Source: an uncultured Eubacteriaceae bacterium
Lineage (GTDB): Bacteria > Bacillota > Clostridia > Lachnospirales > CAG-274
Length of the DNA: 20,585 nucleotides
Direction of reading: 5' to 3'
Assembly: GCA_947565475.1 (NCBI GenBank)
Contig: CANOGI010000008.1
Location: 1 to 20,585 of the forward strand
Shown here: in pieces, positions 7,472 through 15,619 of the stretch
How the letters are laid out: every line of letters begins with the position of its first letter
Numbering within the stretch: position 1 is the first letter of the stretch
Translations under genes and position numbers: made by a program
Notes under the pieces: generated by a model
Database searches by the model: none
Told to the model about the DNA's origin: nothing
What the model saw: the letters and a program-made list of their open reading frames with translations, nothing else

Positions 7472-7900
7472 TAGGACTTTTTTTGAAACTTTGTGGCAAT
7501 TTCTAAAGAGTCAAAGCGTATCTGAGAAATAGAATATTTGGAAAGAACTGTAAAAAAGGTAAGATGAACTTGAAATATGTTTATTTTATTTTTCATAATT
7601 TTTTGATATTTTAGTCTTATAAAGAAACTCAATTATTTGGATACAGTTAAAATTTCAGGCGGTTTTAACAATATAGTGAACAAACTTAAAAAATGTAAAA
7701 AAATATTTTACAGGTGCGTAAGCACTGTTGACCGATAAGCGAATCGCGTCAGCAATTTGTAGGTTGTGCAAGTAAAATGATTTTTTTCACTTCTTTTAAA
7801 TTTTGTTCACTATATATATAGAGTCTTCAGATAAATTATGGAAGAAAGAAACATTTTTTTTATGAAATTACTGTAATAACATAGTTTTGAAAGAAGTCTA
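7472..7900. repeat. Family D element, probably with a family B element inserted in it
   Basis: The left end TAGGACTTTTTTTGAAACT (7472-7490) and the complement of the right end, TAGACTTCTTTCAAAACT (7883-7900), form imperfect terminal inverted repeats. Related ends occur at 8263-8321 and 14356-14531. The middle contains a complete family B element (7672-7814), so the original element would be about 285 bp. Pairing of these two ends is inferred. Nothing in the remaining AT-rich sequence from 7295 looks coding. Confidence 0.4.
7672..7814 (-). mobile_element. MITE, family B, copy 1 (143 bp)
   Basis: The terminal inverted repeats are about 40 bases long: TATAGTGAACAAACTTAAAA at one end and TATAGTGAACAAAATTTAAA read from the other. 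The reverse complement matches the copy at 15620-15760 along its whole length, including an internal TGCTGAC...GTCAGCA-like hairpin. Ends of TA suggest TA target duplication, as seen for Tc1/mariner/IS630-type elements, but no transposase is present to confirm the family. Confidence 0.7.
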
Positions 7901-7986
7901 TTGTTAGGACCAAAGGGAAAAAAGAGGCGGCGTTATTTTCTTATAATGATGACACGTAAATGTGTTTTAAGTAGGAGTGATTGTTT

Positions 7987-8244
7987 ATGAAAAATGAGTT
8001 AAACAGCCTTGTTATTATAAAAGAATATGGATTTGTTAAAGTGAAACTCGCTAAGATGCTTGATGAAAGAGGAATTACAAGAAATAAGTTAAGTACGTTA
8101 ATCGGAGTAAAATATGATGTTATAAACCGATATTATAAAGCTGAGAACATAACTATGGTTGATATAGATTTGTTTGCCAGAATATGTTATGTTTTAGATT
8201 GTAATATTACAGATTTATTAGAGTATGTAAAAAATAGAGATTAA
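7987..8244 (+). CDS. Small Xre/Cro-type HTH DNA-binding protein
   Basis: An 85-residue protein made almost entirely of one helix-turn-helix domain (HTH_26-like, about 19-80). KLAKMLDERGITRNKLSTL (20-38) forms the first helices, VKYDVINRYYK (41-51) the recognition helix, and the closing part is DLFARICYVLDCNITDLLEY. It is probably a transcriptional regulator binding DNA as a dimer; no target can be read here. AGGAG at 7973-7977 sits nine bases before ATG 7987, which fixes the start. TATAAT at 7942-7947 could be the -10 box, but no good -35 is seen. It is the only + strand gene in the right part of the window and is flanked by family D repeat ends (7883-7900 and 8263-8321). Confidence 0.85.
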   Translation: MKNELNSLVIIKEYGFVKVKLAKMLDERGITRNKLSTLIGVKYDVINRYYKAENITMVDIDLFARICYVLDCNITDLLEYVKNRD

Positions 8245-8262
8245 TTATTTATAGTGAAATAA

Positions 8263-8321
8263 TAGATTTTTTCTTAAACTTTATAGAATTGCCGCAATAG
8301 CGCTGTTTTAAAAGAAGTCTA
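8263..8321. repeat. Family D mini-element (59 bp) after the HTH gene
   Basis: TAGATTTTTTCTTAAAC at the left and, read inwards from the right, TAGACTTCTTTTAAAAC are imperfect inverted repeats. Between them lies GAATTGCCGCAATAGC, a short hairpin. The flanks both show ATAA, a possible target duplication. It may also act as the transcription stop of the HTH gene. Confidence 0.5.
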
Positions 8322-8451
8322 ATAAAAGAAAGGACAGACAAGTCCTAATAAAATTGATATATTTAAGAAGTTATTTTATTGTTTCGCGCTAAAAATTTGG
8401 GTATTTTGTATAGCCGAAAGATTTTTCAGATATGCCCTAATAATTTTCGAT

Positions 8452-8506
8452 AAAGTAAAACGCTCCCTTTTGAGAATAAATTCAAAAAAGAGGAGCGTTT
8501 TACTTT
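8452..8506. terminator. Strong hairpin between the convergent HTH and PL11 genes
   Basis: Arms AAAGTAAAACGCTCC (8452-8466) and GGAGCGTTTTACTTT (8492-8506) are exact complements, with further A/T pairing toward the loop. On both strands the right arm ends in a T-rich run, so a bidirectional terminator is plausible, although it lies about 210 bases past the HTH stop and 400 past the PL11 stop. A family A segment starts at its right edge. Confidence 0.5.
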
Positions 8507-8590
8507 TATAGTCAATCAACTTGAAAAATAAACAAGTTCGGAGGTTTAACCGACAGAGTAAGACACCCCGCTTAAAAAGTGGGGTGTCTT
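8507..8590 (+). repeat. Family A end segment joined to a repeat P left end
   Basis: TATAGTCAATCAACTTG begins a 38-base family A segment (8507-8544), followed at once by TTTAACCGACAGAG (8545-8558), the left end of repeat P. The next hairpin, AAGACACCCCGCT/AGTGGGGTGTCTT (8560-8590), is a variant of the P hairpin. The rest of P is missing. The same junction of A and P occurs at 13648/13649. Confidence 0.6.
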
Positions 8591-8686
8591 CAGACTGTTG
8601 AAAAACTAAAAAACTCAAAAAAATATGAATTTTTTAGATACGCTAATGTCGTTAGTAAAGAAAGAGCAGACAATCATTAATAAAAA

Positions 8687-8852
8687 TAGACCTGTTCGAT
8701 AACCTAAGCTGTGACGATTGATAAAAGTTTTTTTGCCGTACGCGGACCAATTTTCGCGGTAATACTTACCCTTTGTATTTCAAGAAAATTAGGTACAGTA
8801 TAGCGGAAAAAGATTTATTAATAGGTGTGGCAGAGGTTATTGAACAGGTTTA
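8687..8852. mobile_element. MITE-like element, family E (166 bp)
   Basis: Terminal inverted repeats TAGACCTGTTCGATAACCT and TAAACCTGTTCAATAACCT (read from the right) bound a 166-base non-coding segment. The interior holds TACTTACCCTTTGTATT, which resembles an internal part of repeat P. It ends about 50 bases past the PL11 stop codon. The 50-bp palindrome at 5041-5090 has the same ends. Confidence 0.55.
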
Positions 8853-8904
8853 ATATAATATATCCGGAAATTCTTTCAGTAAACACCGAGAATAGCTATA
8901 TGGA

Positions 8905-11900
8905 TTAATTATTTTCATATGATTGCTCAAAAGCCTCAAAAGCAGGGGTTTCGTATAAAGGTTTCATACCCTCAACGCTGTCCCAGATAAATACTTTTAA
9001 CTTTAAGTTCTTCTTGCCTTTTGTGTCTAAAGTGAAGTCGCCGTAATTATCACCTTTAACTAATTCTTTAGCCATATATTGGCTGTCAATTAAAACATCG
9101 TTCTCATCATAGAGCGCTCCGAAAATAACGCCGTTAATGGTATCTGTATTGTTTGTGACTATCGCTTTAAAACTCAATTTTCCATCTGCCGTAGTGCTTT
9201 CCTTGACCGTTATCTCAATAGGGATAGTTGGTGTGGGGATTACTTCAACGTCAAAAGGCCCCGCGGTGACTTCTTCTGTTTCTCCCTTTAAATTTGAGGA
9301 GCTTATTTTGACCATATATTTTCCTGACACGGCCTCGTCAAACACAACGGGAATGGTATCGGATGTTTTCTCGTATAATACCTTTCCGTCTGTATCTGTC
9401 AATGTTACATTATAGTTTGTCGGAGCGCCGCCGTCGTAAGGTTTGTCAAAATTAACGTTGAGGGCGCCGTTTCCGTCGACTTTAACTGTTTTTGGGTCTA
9501 CGGGAGACGGCTCGAAAGCGAATTTTGAGTAAACAAGGTTTTTAATTTTCGGAGTCCATTGTACTCTATTATTTCCTTTTGAAACAAATCTCAAAGTTTT
9601 AAATCCACCGTAGGTAGGTATATTCTCGTATACATAGCCTCCGCTGTTATCGCTGTTAAGCAGTTTAAAGGAGACTGTGTTTTTATCGAAATTAAACTTA
9701 ACGGAAATATTCCACGTTGAAGTGCTTCTCGCTGTAATTCCGTTTTTATCTATTGTTCCGATAAGGTTATCATTGTTTTTAACATATGTTTTATCGCTGT
9801 CTTTTGTAGCGTACTGAACTTCCTGAGCCTTAGCACCGTATTTTTGTGAGAGTGAGAAAACTATATGGTTTTCTGGGTTTTCTCCGTCATATTCAGGGTC
9901 GAGGAACTGAATCTCATATTCATACTCTCTGTTTTCAACGTCTGTCCAGTTCCAGTTGCCGGCGGAATCTTGTACTCCACCCGTAGAGAAAGTGAAGTTA
10001 ATTTCCGCCTCTTTGCTGTCGCAGGGATAAAAATTACCGAAAAACTCTCGTCCGCCTGTACTGTCTTGAGTGAAAGAGTATTCCTTATTAGAGAATTTAA
10101 GGCTCGCTTTGTCATCACCTGTATATTTTAGTATGCCTGTGTCGCTTGTGTCGTTAGCCGCGTTGTATATTTCTATTTTTCCGTTTCTGATGACGCTAAT
10201 ATTGTATTCTTTAGCTGTTTCGCCGTCATATTCACAGGTTACTTTATAGTTTCCTTTAGGAGCGTTGTTTTCAACTTTAAATATTCCGTTCTCATCAATA
10301 GATATGCTTGATGATGTTGTTGAGACGTCTGTTCCATCGGCGTTTTTAAGTTTGTAGCTAAAGTTTGCTGAAACGGGTATATGATAGTTGTTTATTCCGG
10401 TTATAAAGCTTACTTCTTTCGGGGCGAGGCTTGTTTCGGACGGTATATCCGCTAAAATATCGGCATCTTCTCTCCATAAAATTTTATTAGGTCCGTCAAC
10501 TTTGTATATTCTGAAATCAGCGAAGCTTACGTTTGATGTTCCCGTACCGTATATTTTGTTAATTACGAATTTATTTATTTTATGCTTAGTGAGGTCTAAA
10601 TTTCTTAAACTATCTAATTTTTTCTTTTCTAAAATAACCTCGCCTGTTTCAGAATCACCAACTGTTAAATAAACAGATGTGCCGTCGCATTCTATAACGT
10701 ATCTGTATATTTTGCCGGGGGTGACTGAGTTTAATGAGTCTGTCTGAGTAGAGCCCTTGCCTCTGTAAATAGCGACTTGAGGAGCTTTAGCACCTGTGAA
10801 TCTCATACCTATGGTAGGGCCGACAACGTTTCCGCTGTTTAAATTAACGCCGATTAAATCTCCGCCCACAGTATTATCAGTGGCGGCAATAGCCATATCA
10901 AACTCCGCTACGAACTCAGGGGAGCCCTCTCCTATATCTATAGTGATAGAATCATTTCCGATTAAATAACCAGCGGTTTTAATTCCATTGATTACGTTAT
11001 ATGAGGGCGTCGCCGCCGTAGAGTAACCATGTGTTTTTGAGTCTTTTGAGAAGCCGTCTTTTGAGAAGTTGGTTCTGTAAAGTTCGGTTCCCTTTTTACC
11101 AGGCAGAGTTTTCTCATTAAACACAAGCCTGATATTAATATCGTCTGTTAAGCTTTTAAAATGTGTGTCGCTTGACAGATTTGGGTTATATTCGTAAGTT
11201 ACGCCGTTTTCGTCTTTAATATCCTCTTTGTAATCGTCCGAGAGATTATATTCGGAAAGTATAGGAACAGGGGAAAGTTTTTCAGACGCTTTTAAAGTTT
11301 TTCCATCAGCTGTTAAATATGATATGGTTATGTCGCAGTTTTCCTTGACAGCCATATTTAGAGCTATCTCGGTTGTAGAATCGCTTTCTTTGACTGTAAA
11401 TTCAGTTTCGGGCACAGATTCATAACCTGTACATCTTACACTGTAAATGTGTTTTCCAGCTAAAATAGGAGTACTTGCCTTTCCTAAGGAATCTGTAACA
11501 ATAACCGTACTGTCGTCGATTTTTATTTGAGCGTTTGCTATTGGAGTATTATCGGTAGCTGTTACCGTAAATGAGACCGCGTTTGCTATTACAGGCTCGA
11601 TGTCGGGTTTAGTGTAATTTTCCTTGTCAGGGCCGATATAATAGCTTTGGTGGGGAGGCTGATTGTAGCCTACGTTTTGCCACGCCACGGCGCATCTGTA
11701 TTGGCTGTCGTGCATAAACGTTGTGAGTTTGTAATCTGTCGGTATAAGAGATGTAAACACTCTTAAAGCGGAGTTGTCGGCGAGTCTGTAAACAATTTCC
11801 TCACGCCAGTCGCCGAACAAATCAGCCTGCAAACATGGGTTTTTCTTTGTGTAGTTGTTTGTGCCCACGGGGTTAGAGTCTGACACCGTCCAGAATCTGT

Positions 11901-13572
11901 CAAATCCGGCGTACATACCGTCCTCGTTTTTATTGTCGCTCCATTTTATAATTCTGTCGCCGTCGGCGAGCTCACGGAGTAAATCCCCGTCCCAGTATAT
12001 AGCGAAGTTAGGCGCGCATCCGTTGGAATTGCCTCTGAAGTTTATTTGTTTTCCCTCAGTATCCCAACCGTAATAATAAATATTTCCGTTATCATCGGTT
12101 CCAGACCCCTGACTGCTCCAGCCTATAGCGCCTATCTCAGCGCTTACGTTCGCCATTATGCCTCTTCCGGTATCGTCAGTGGCTGTTTGTTTCCATATAG
12201 GTTGGGTTATATTTTTACCGCCTTTTCTTAAAGCTGTTCCCCAATGAGGTGAGTCTTCTAAAACGCTGAATATTTCCTGTTCACCGTCACCGTTGAAGTC
12301 GGAAACATGAAGAGCGTCGCCGTGCCCCCAGCGTTTTCCGTCGCTTCCATACATAGACTGCATAACGGAGCCGTCGTCGTCTAATATAGCTGAACCGTAT
12401 ATTATCTCATCTTTTCCGTCGTTATCCACATCCGCCACGGAAAGTTGATGATTTCCCTGTCCGTAAAATTTACTGTTTTCGCTGTCGTTAGAGTCGCAGC
12501 TCCATAACTGAGTTAAATTAGTTCCATCCCAGTTATAGGCCGTAACCGCCGACCTGTTGTAATATCCCCTGCACATTAAAAGACTTGGGTGAACCCCGTC
12601 AAGGTAAGCGACTCCGGCTAAGTAACGGTCCACTCGGTTTCCTTGACTCGCGCTTTTGTCGCCCCAATAATTAGCGTCTGTTCTGTTAGGCGTATAGAAT
12701 ACAGTCTGCGCGGCTTTTCCTGTCAGTCCGTCAAAGATTGTAAGATATTCGGGCCCGTCTAATATAAAACCCTTTGAGTTTACATAGACTGCTGAGTTGT
12801 CAGCGTTTTTGATTTCATCGCTCACGCCGGCGGCTGTAACAAAATTTCCTTGTCCGTCTATCGAGCCGGGAGCTGTTTTCACGGCGATTTCAGCTTTTCC
12901 GTCACCGTTAAAGTCATAAACTATGTATGGGTTGTAATGAGCGCCGGCTCGGATATTTCTTCCCAAATCTATTCTCCAAAGGCGTGTTCCGTTTGTTTTG
13001 TAAGCGTCGATATAAACGTTTCCGGTTACGCCGCTGTTGGAGTTATCTCTCGAGTTGTCGGGATCCCATTTTAAAATTATCTCATATTCGCCGTCGGAGT
13101 CTAAATCTCCCACGGAGGCGTCGTTTGCCGAGTAAGATGAGCAGTTTTTGGGGGCGGGAGCGCTTATTGGTATATCAAAGTACGCGTAAGGAGAATTTTT
13201 ATATCTTTGGTCTTTATGTCCCTGAAGTATAGTGACATTACTTGAGCGGGACTGTTCGACCCCGTTGATAACAGCGGCGATTTGATAGTCGCTGTATACG
13301 TTTCCGCCTATATCAGTATAATTTGTGTTATTGAGGTTAGAGACTATTTTTTCGTTGTCACGATAAATGTTAAATGTTGTGTCCATAGGCTCGGTACCTA
13401 AAAGACGCCAGCTTAAATAAATATTTCCGTCTATGTTTGCGCCTACCGCTCCTCTGGTTAAATATTCCATCTGCTTTTTAGAGCCGCTTTTCCCTGCCGC
13501 CGAGACAATAAAGGAATTAAGGGTTAAAAGCATGGAAAATACTAACAGACCGCTTAATATTCTTTTTAACAT
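8905..13572 (-). CDS. Secreted multidomain rhamnogalacturonan lyase, family PL11
   Basis: Extracellular lyase that cleaves the rhamnogalacturonan I backbone by beta-elimination; the catalytic part resembles Bacillus YesW/YesX. It is 1555 aa. A signal peptide covers about 1-26. The PL11 beta-propeller region covers about 33-650, with repeated calcium-type motifs (DLDSDGEYE near 157, DFNGDGKAE near 220, DVDNDGKDE near 381, DFNGDGEQE near 425) and the family end AVAWQNVGYNQPPHQSYY (628-645). After it come a carboxypeptidase-regulatory-like beta domain (about 665-740), a linker domain, a concanavalin-type sandwich (about 830-1025), further beta domains (about 1055-1350), an Fn3-like domain (about 1358-1445) and a C-terminal beta domain ending in VFIWDSVEGMKPLYE. 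The tail is roughly as long as a usual PL11 enzyme again. No dockerin or cell-wall anchor is seen. AAAGGTG precedes the ATG, and a repeat element begins 39 bases upstream. Confidence 0.93.
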   Translation of the reverse strand: MLKRILSGLLVFSMLLTLNSFIVSAAGKSGSKKQMEYLTRGAVGANIDGNIYLSWRLLGTEPMDTTFNIYRDNEKIVSNLNNTNYTDIGGNVYSDYQIAAVINGVEQSRSSNVTILQGHKDQRYKNSPYAYFDIPISAPAPKNCSSYSANDASVGDLDSDGEYEIILKWDPDNSRDNSNSGVTGNVYIDAYKTNGTRLWRIDLGRNIRAGAHYNPYIVYDFNGDGKAEIAVKTAPGSIDGQGNFVTAAGVSDEIKNADNSAVYVNSKGFILDGPEYLTIFDGLTGKAAQTVFYTPNRTDANYWGDKSASQGNRVDRYLAGVAYLDGVHPSLLMCRGYYNRSAVTAYNWDGTNLTQLWSCDSNDSENSKFYGQGNHQLSVADVDNDGKDEIIYGSAILDDDGSVMQSMYGSDGKRWGHGDALHVSDFNGDGEQEIFSVLEDSPHWGTALRKGGKNITQPIWKQTATDDTGRGIMANVSAEIGAIGWSSQGSGTDDNGNIYYYGWDTEGKQINFRGNSNGCAPNFAIYWDGDLLRELADGDRIIKWSDNKNEDGMYAGFDRFWTVSDSNPVGTNNYTKKNPCLQADLFGDWREEIVYRLADNSALRVFTSLIPTDYKLTTFMHDSQYRCAVAWQNVGYNQPPHQSYYIGPDKENYTKPDIEPVIANAVSFTVTATDNTPIANAQIKIDDSTVIVTDSLGKASTPILAGKHIYSVRCTGYESVPETEFTVKESDSTTEIALNMAVKENCDITISYLTADGKTLKASEKLSPVPILSEYNLSDDYKEDIKDENGVTYEYNPNLSSDTHFKSLTDDINIRLVFNEKTLPGKKGTELYRTNFSKDGFSKDSKTHGYSTAATPSYNVINGIKTAGYLIGNDSITIDIGEGSPEFVAEFDMAIAATDNTVGGDLIGVNLNSGNVVGPTIGMRFTGAKAPQVAIYRGKGSTQTDSLNSVTPGKIYRYVIECDGTSVYLTVGDSETGEVILEKKKLDSLRNLDLTKHKINKFVINKIYGTGTSNVSFADFRIYKVDGPNKILWREDADILADIPSETSLAPKEVSFITGINNYHIPVSANFSYKLKNADGTDVSTTSSSISIDENGIFKVENNAPKGNYKVTCEYDGETAKEYNISVIRNGKIEIYNAANDTSDTGILKYTGDDKASLKFSNKEYSFTQDSTGGREFFGNFYPCDSKEAEINFTFSTGGVQDSAGNWNWTDVENREYEYEIQFLDPEYDGENPENHIVFSLSQKYGAKAQEVQYATKDSDKTYVKNNDNLIGTIDKNGITARSTSTWNISVKFNFDKNTVSFKLLNSDNSGGYVYENIPTYGGFKTLRFVSKGNNRVQWTPKIKNLVYSKFAFEPSPVDPKTVKVDGNGALNVNFDKPYDGGAPTNYNVTLTDTDGKVLYEKTSDTIPVVFDEAVSGKYMVKISSSNLKGETEEVTAGPFDVEVIPTPTIPIEITVKESTTADGKLSFKAIVTNNTDTINGVIFGALYDENDVLIDSQYMAKELVKGDNYGDFTLDTKGKKNLKLKVFIWDSVEGMKPLYETPAFEAFEQSYENN

Positions 13573-13590
13573 ATTTTCACACCTTTCGTA

Positions 13591-13639
13591 AATTTAAAAT
13601 AAATTGTGTTTATAGTCAAACAATTTGAAAAATGAACAA
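13591..13639 (-). promoter_or_regulatory. Candidate PL11 promoter overlapping a repeat end
   Basis: On the - strand, TTGTTC (13634-13639) and TATAAA (13609-13614) are 19 bases apart, both in or at the family A end. A second pair, TTGACT (13614-13619) with TAAATT (13591-13596), has 17-base spacing but would start transcription on top of the ribosome binding site. Either way the proximal promoter would be supplied by the inserted element. The assignment is uncertain. Confidence 0.3.
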
Positions 13640-13943
13640 GTTTGGCGGTTTAACCGACAGGGGAAGTCCCCTGCTTTTTAAGCGGGGGTGTCTACTCTTG
13701 TATTCAGGGGGAGCGCAAGCCGGGTTGCAAGGGCGAGCAGCCTCACTCTGAATACAAAGGCGAATATTTTGGTTGTCGGTTACGAGAATTTTTGTTATAC
13801 AAAAATTCGAGTAGTCTTGATAATCTTTCTTACCGTGTTAGCGTCAGTCGGCATAGGCTATGGACTATGCTCTCATTTAGATGTATCGCAAAAATAATTT
13901 TAATCTCGCCTCTTTTTGTTTATTTTCAAGTGGTTTGACTATA
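13611..13943. mobile_element. Family A element (333 bp) containing repeat P copy 3
   Basis: The left end TATAGTCAAACAATTTGAAAA (13611-13631) and the complement of the right end, TATAGTCAAACCACTTGAAAA (to 13943), form 21-base terminal inverted repeats with two mismatches, and each starts with TA. Repeat P copy 3 occupies 13649-13821 inside. The remaining interior has no credible gene. The element separates the PL11 gene from its ancestral upstream DNA. Confidence 0.6.
13649..13821 (+). repeat. Repeat P, copy 3 (lacks one internal hairpin)
   Basis: This copy has an intact left end (TTTAACCGACAG) and right end (hairpin GAATTTTTG...CAAAAATTC, then AGTAGTCTTGA). Compared with copies 1 and 2 it lacks exactly the 22 bases forming the GCAAAAC-GAA-GTTTTGC hairpin, and its GGCGAA/TTCGCC hairpin is broken (TTTTGGTT). 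The end-to-end pairing is kept: TAACCGACA with TGTCGGTTA. Confidence 0.72.
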
Positions 13944-14202
13944 ATACCAAACACTGTTTAGTTATCAGGGGGTATTAGTATTTGCTGCTTGTTTCTTATG
14001 ATTTTTCGCGTGTATTTAACTTTCAGGCATACTATGTAAATAAAAATTTTATCGGGGATTTTTTAAACAGGGTTTAGTATAAATCATGGTTTACATTAGG
14101 CTTGTTTTATAAGAAGTACCGTGGGTAGGACACCTCCTCTTTTTAGAATTGCCATAATACTAATTATACACTAATTATTAAAATATTTCAATAAAAACAA
14201 AT
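13944..14202. other. AT-rich intergenic DNA with no gene seen
   Basis: Both strands are closed by frequent stops. A fragment at about 14100-14160 (GTTTTATAAGAAGTAC, then TAGGAC and TAGAATTGCCATAATA) resembles parts of family D repeats and is probably a decayed copy. An AGGAGG on the - strand near 14133 is not followed by a usable start codon. Confidence 0.4.
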
Positions 14203-14337
14203 TATAGTTAAACTACTTGAAAATAAGCCAAAGGAGGCACGATTAAAATTATTTTTTTAAGGCAGCGGAAGGAGAGCATAGTCTAAAGCATATGCCGACT
14301 GACTTTAACGAGGTAAAATTTAAGTGGTTTGACTATA
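14203..14337. mobile_element. MITE-like element, family A (135 bp)
   Basis: TATAGTTAAACTACTTGAAAA at the left and, read from the right, TATAGTCAAACCACTTAAA are imperfect terminal inverted repeats of the same type as those at 13611-13943. The interior (about 95 bases) is unrelated to repeat P, so this is a different internal version of the family. Confidence 0.55.
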
Positions 14338-14355
14338 AAGCAATTTTGTTAAAAA

Positions 14356-14531
14356 TAGACTTCTTTCGAAACTATAAAATTATGACCATTCAATAAAAAA
14401 ATATTTTATTTAATGGTTTAGCGAAAGGCGTTTTGCTTTTTTAAACGCCGAAAGTGTTAAGAAGCGTTTATTAAATTAAATATTTTCTCTAGTCGTTATC
14501 TCTCTAAGTTTGAAGTTTTGAAAGAAGTATA
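14356..14531. mobile_element. MITE-like element, family D (176 bp)
   Basis: The left end TAGACTTCTTTCGAAACT (14356-14373) and the complement of the right end, TATACTTCTTTCAAAACT (14514-14531), differ at only three positions. The interior holds a GGCGTTT/AAACGCC hairpin and an AT-rich inverted pair around CCATT...AATGG. It has no coding potential. From 14532 to the sigK stop I see only AT-rich DNA and a weak hairpin (ATGACACC/GGCGTCAT, 14734-14784). Confidence 0.55.
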
Positions 14532-14813
14532 ATAAAGATAATATAAGAAAAATTGTTTTACAAAATTTATGTTATTCTAATTAGGGGATGTTTATAAATT
14601 ATGAAAATAATTTTTAATATATAGAAAAGTGATATTGATAAATTTATTTTGAAGAGATAATTTAAGATTAATATGTTTGTTAATTATTTATTGTTTAACA
14701 AATTTTTAAGATAAAATACTATATGTAATCTTTATGACACCGAAACGGATTTATATTTTTATACCCTGATTTGGCGTCATTTTTATTCGATGTGGTATTT
14801 ACGCTATTAAGCT

Positions 14814-15536
14814 TTATGGTGTTTTGAAGTAATCGGCAAGCCTCTCAATCGCTTTTTTTTCTATTCGGGAAACATAGCTTCGGCTTATGCCTAATATTTT
14901 GGCTACCTCTCTTTGAGTTACCTCCTCGCCGGTTTTTATTCCATAACGCAGTTCTATTACTGTTTTTTCCCGTTTATCAAGCTTATTTATTTGTTCTAAA
15001 AGTTTTTTATACTGGAGCTTTTGTTCTACCTGCTCATCTATTGGAATGGAGTCGTCTGCTACTTTATCTTGTAAGGTTATCTCGTTTCCGTCTTTATCTA
15101 TGCCTATTGTATCTTGAAGGTAAAGGTCATTCGCGTATTTTTTTCCTGAACGGAATGTCATTAGTATTTCATTTTCTATACATCTCGCGGCGTAAGTGGC
15201 GAGGCGAGTTCCTTTATCATTTTTAAAGGTAGTCACCGCTTTAATAAGTCCTATTGTTCCAATAGATATTAAATCCTCAACGTCTTTGCCATAATTAGGA
15301 TATTTTTTTACAATATGCGCCACTAAACGAAGATTACGTTCTACAAGGACGCATTTTGCTTCTTCTTTTTCATCTTCATTTCCATTTTTCAATATAGTCA
15401 GCCAGTTTTGTTCTTCTTCCAATGAAAGGGGCGTAGGGAAAGTCTCACCGTTTGATATTTGAGAGAAAATAAAAAAGCTGTGGAAAAATCCTAAAATCGC
15501 GAAAATCACACAAGTACCTCCAAAGACATTTGTCAT
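14814..15536 (-). CDS. sigK: RNA polymerase sporulation sigma factor SigK
   Basis: Late mother-cell sigma factor directing spore coat and maturation genes. It is 240 aa. Region 2 is at about 65-135 (RNLRLVAHIVKKY, DLISIGTIGLIKAV, LATYAARCIENEILM). The SigK-like spacer IGIDKDGNEITLQD is at 144-157. Region 4 covers about 185-235, with helix-turn-helix EVAKILGISRSYVSRIEKKA at 210-229. The hydrophobic N-terminus (about 1-28) looks like the pro-sequence that must be cut off before activity; some clostridia lack it. The gene is intact, with no skin-type insertion. SigE is the main alternative, but KYPNYGKDVEDL and DKDGNEI favour SigK. No clear Shine-Dalgarno is seen; CATACAAC on the - strand (15558-15565) resembles a SigE/SigK-type -10 box, without a convincing -35. 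Confidence 0.9.
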   Translation of the reverse strand: MTNVFGGTCVIFAILGFFHSFFIFSQISNGETFPTPLSLEEEQNWLTILKNGNEDEKEEAKCVLVERNLRLVAHIVKKYPNYGKDVEDLISIGTIGLIKAVTTFKNDKGTRLATYAARCIENEILMTFRSGKKYANDLYLQDTIGIDKDGNEITLQDKVADDSIPIDEQVEQKLQYKKLLEQINKLDKREKTVIELRYGIKTGEEVTQREVAKILGISRSYVSRIEKKAIERLADYFKTP

Positions 15537-15619
15537 ATATACTATTCCGAAGAGAGGGTTGTATGTGCAAGTCCGTCAAAAAAAGGATAAGTTCATCGTA
15601 AAAAAAGATTTCTTGGTTA

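Noticed and set aside
12850..13232. Plus-strand frames inside the PL11 gene
   Set aside because: They lie antisense to a clear gene, have no ribosome binding site and encode no recognisable domain.
100..13821. CRISPR array made of the recurring TTTAACCGACAG units
   Set aside because: Copies are kilobases apart, with long internal structure and no regular spacers. No cas genes are visible.
14814..15536. sigK split by a skin-type prophage
   Set aside because: The reading frame is complete, with regions 2 and 4 in one gene and no insertion.
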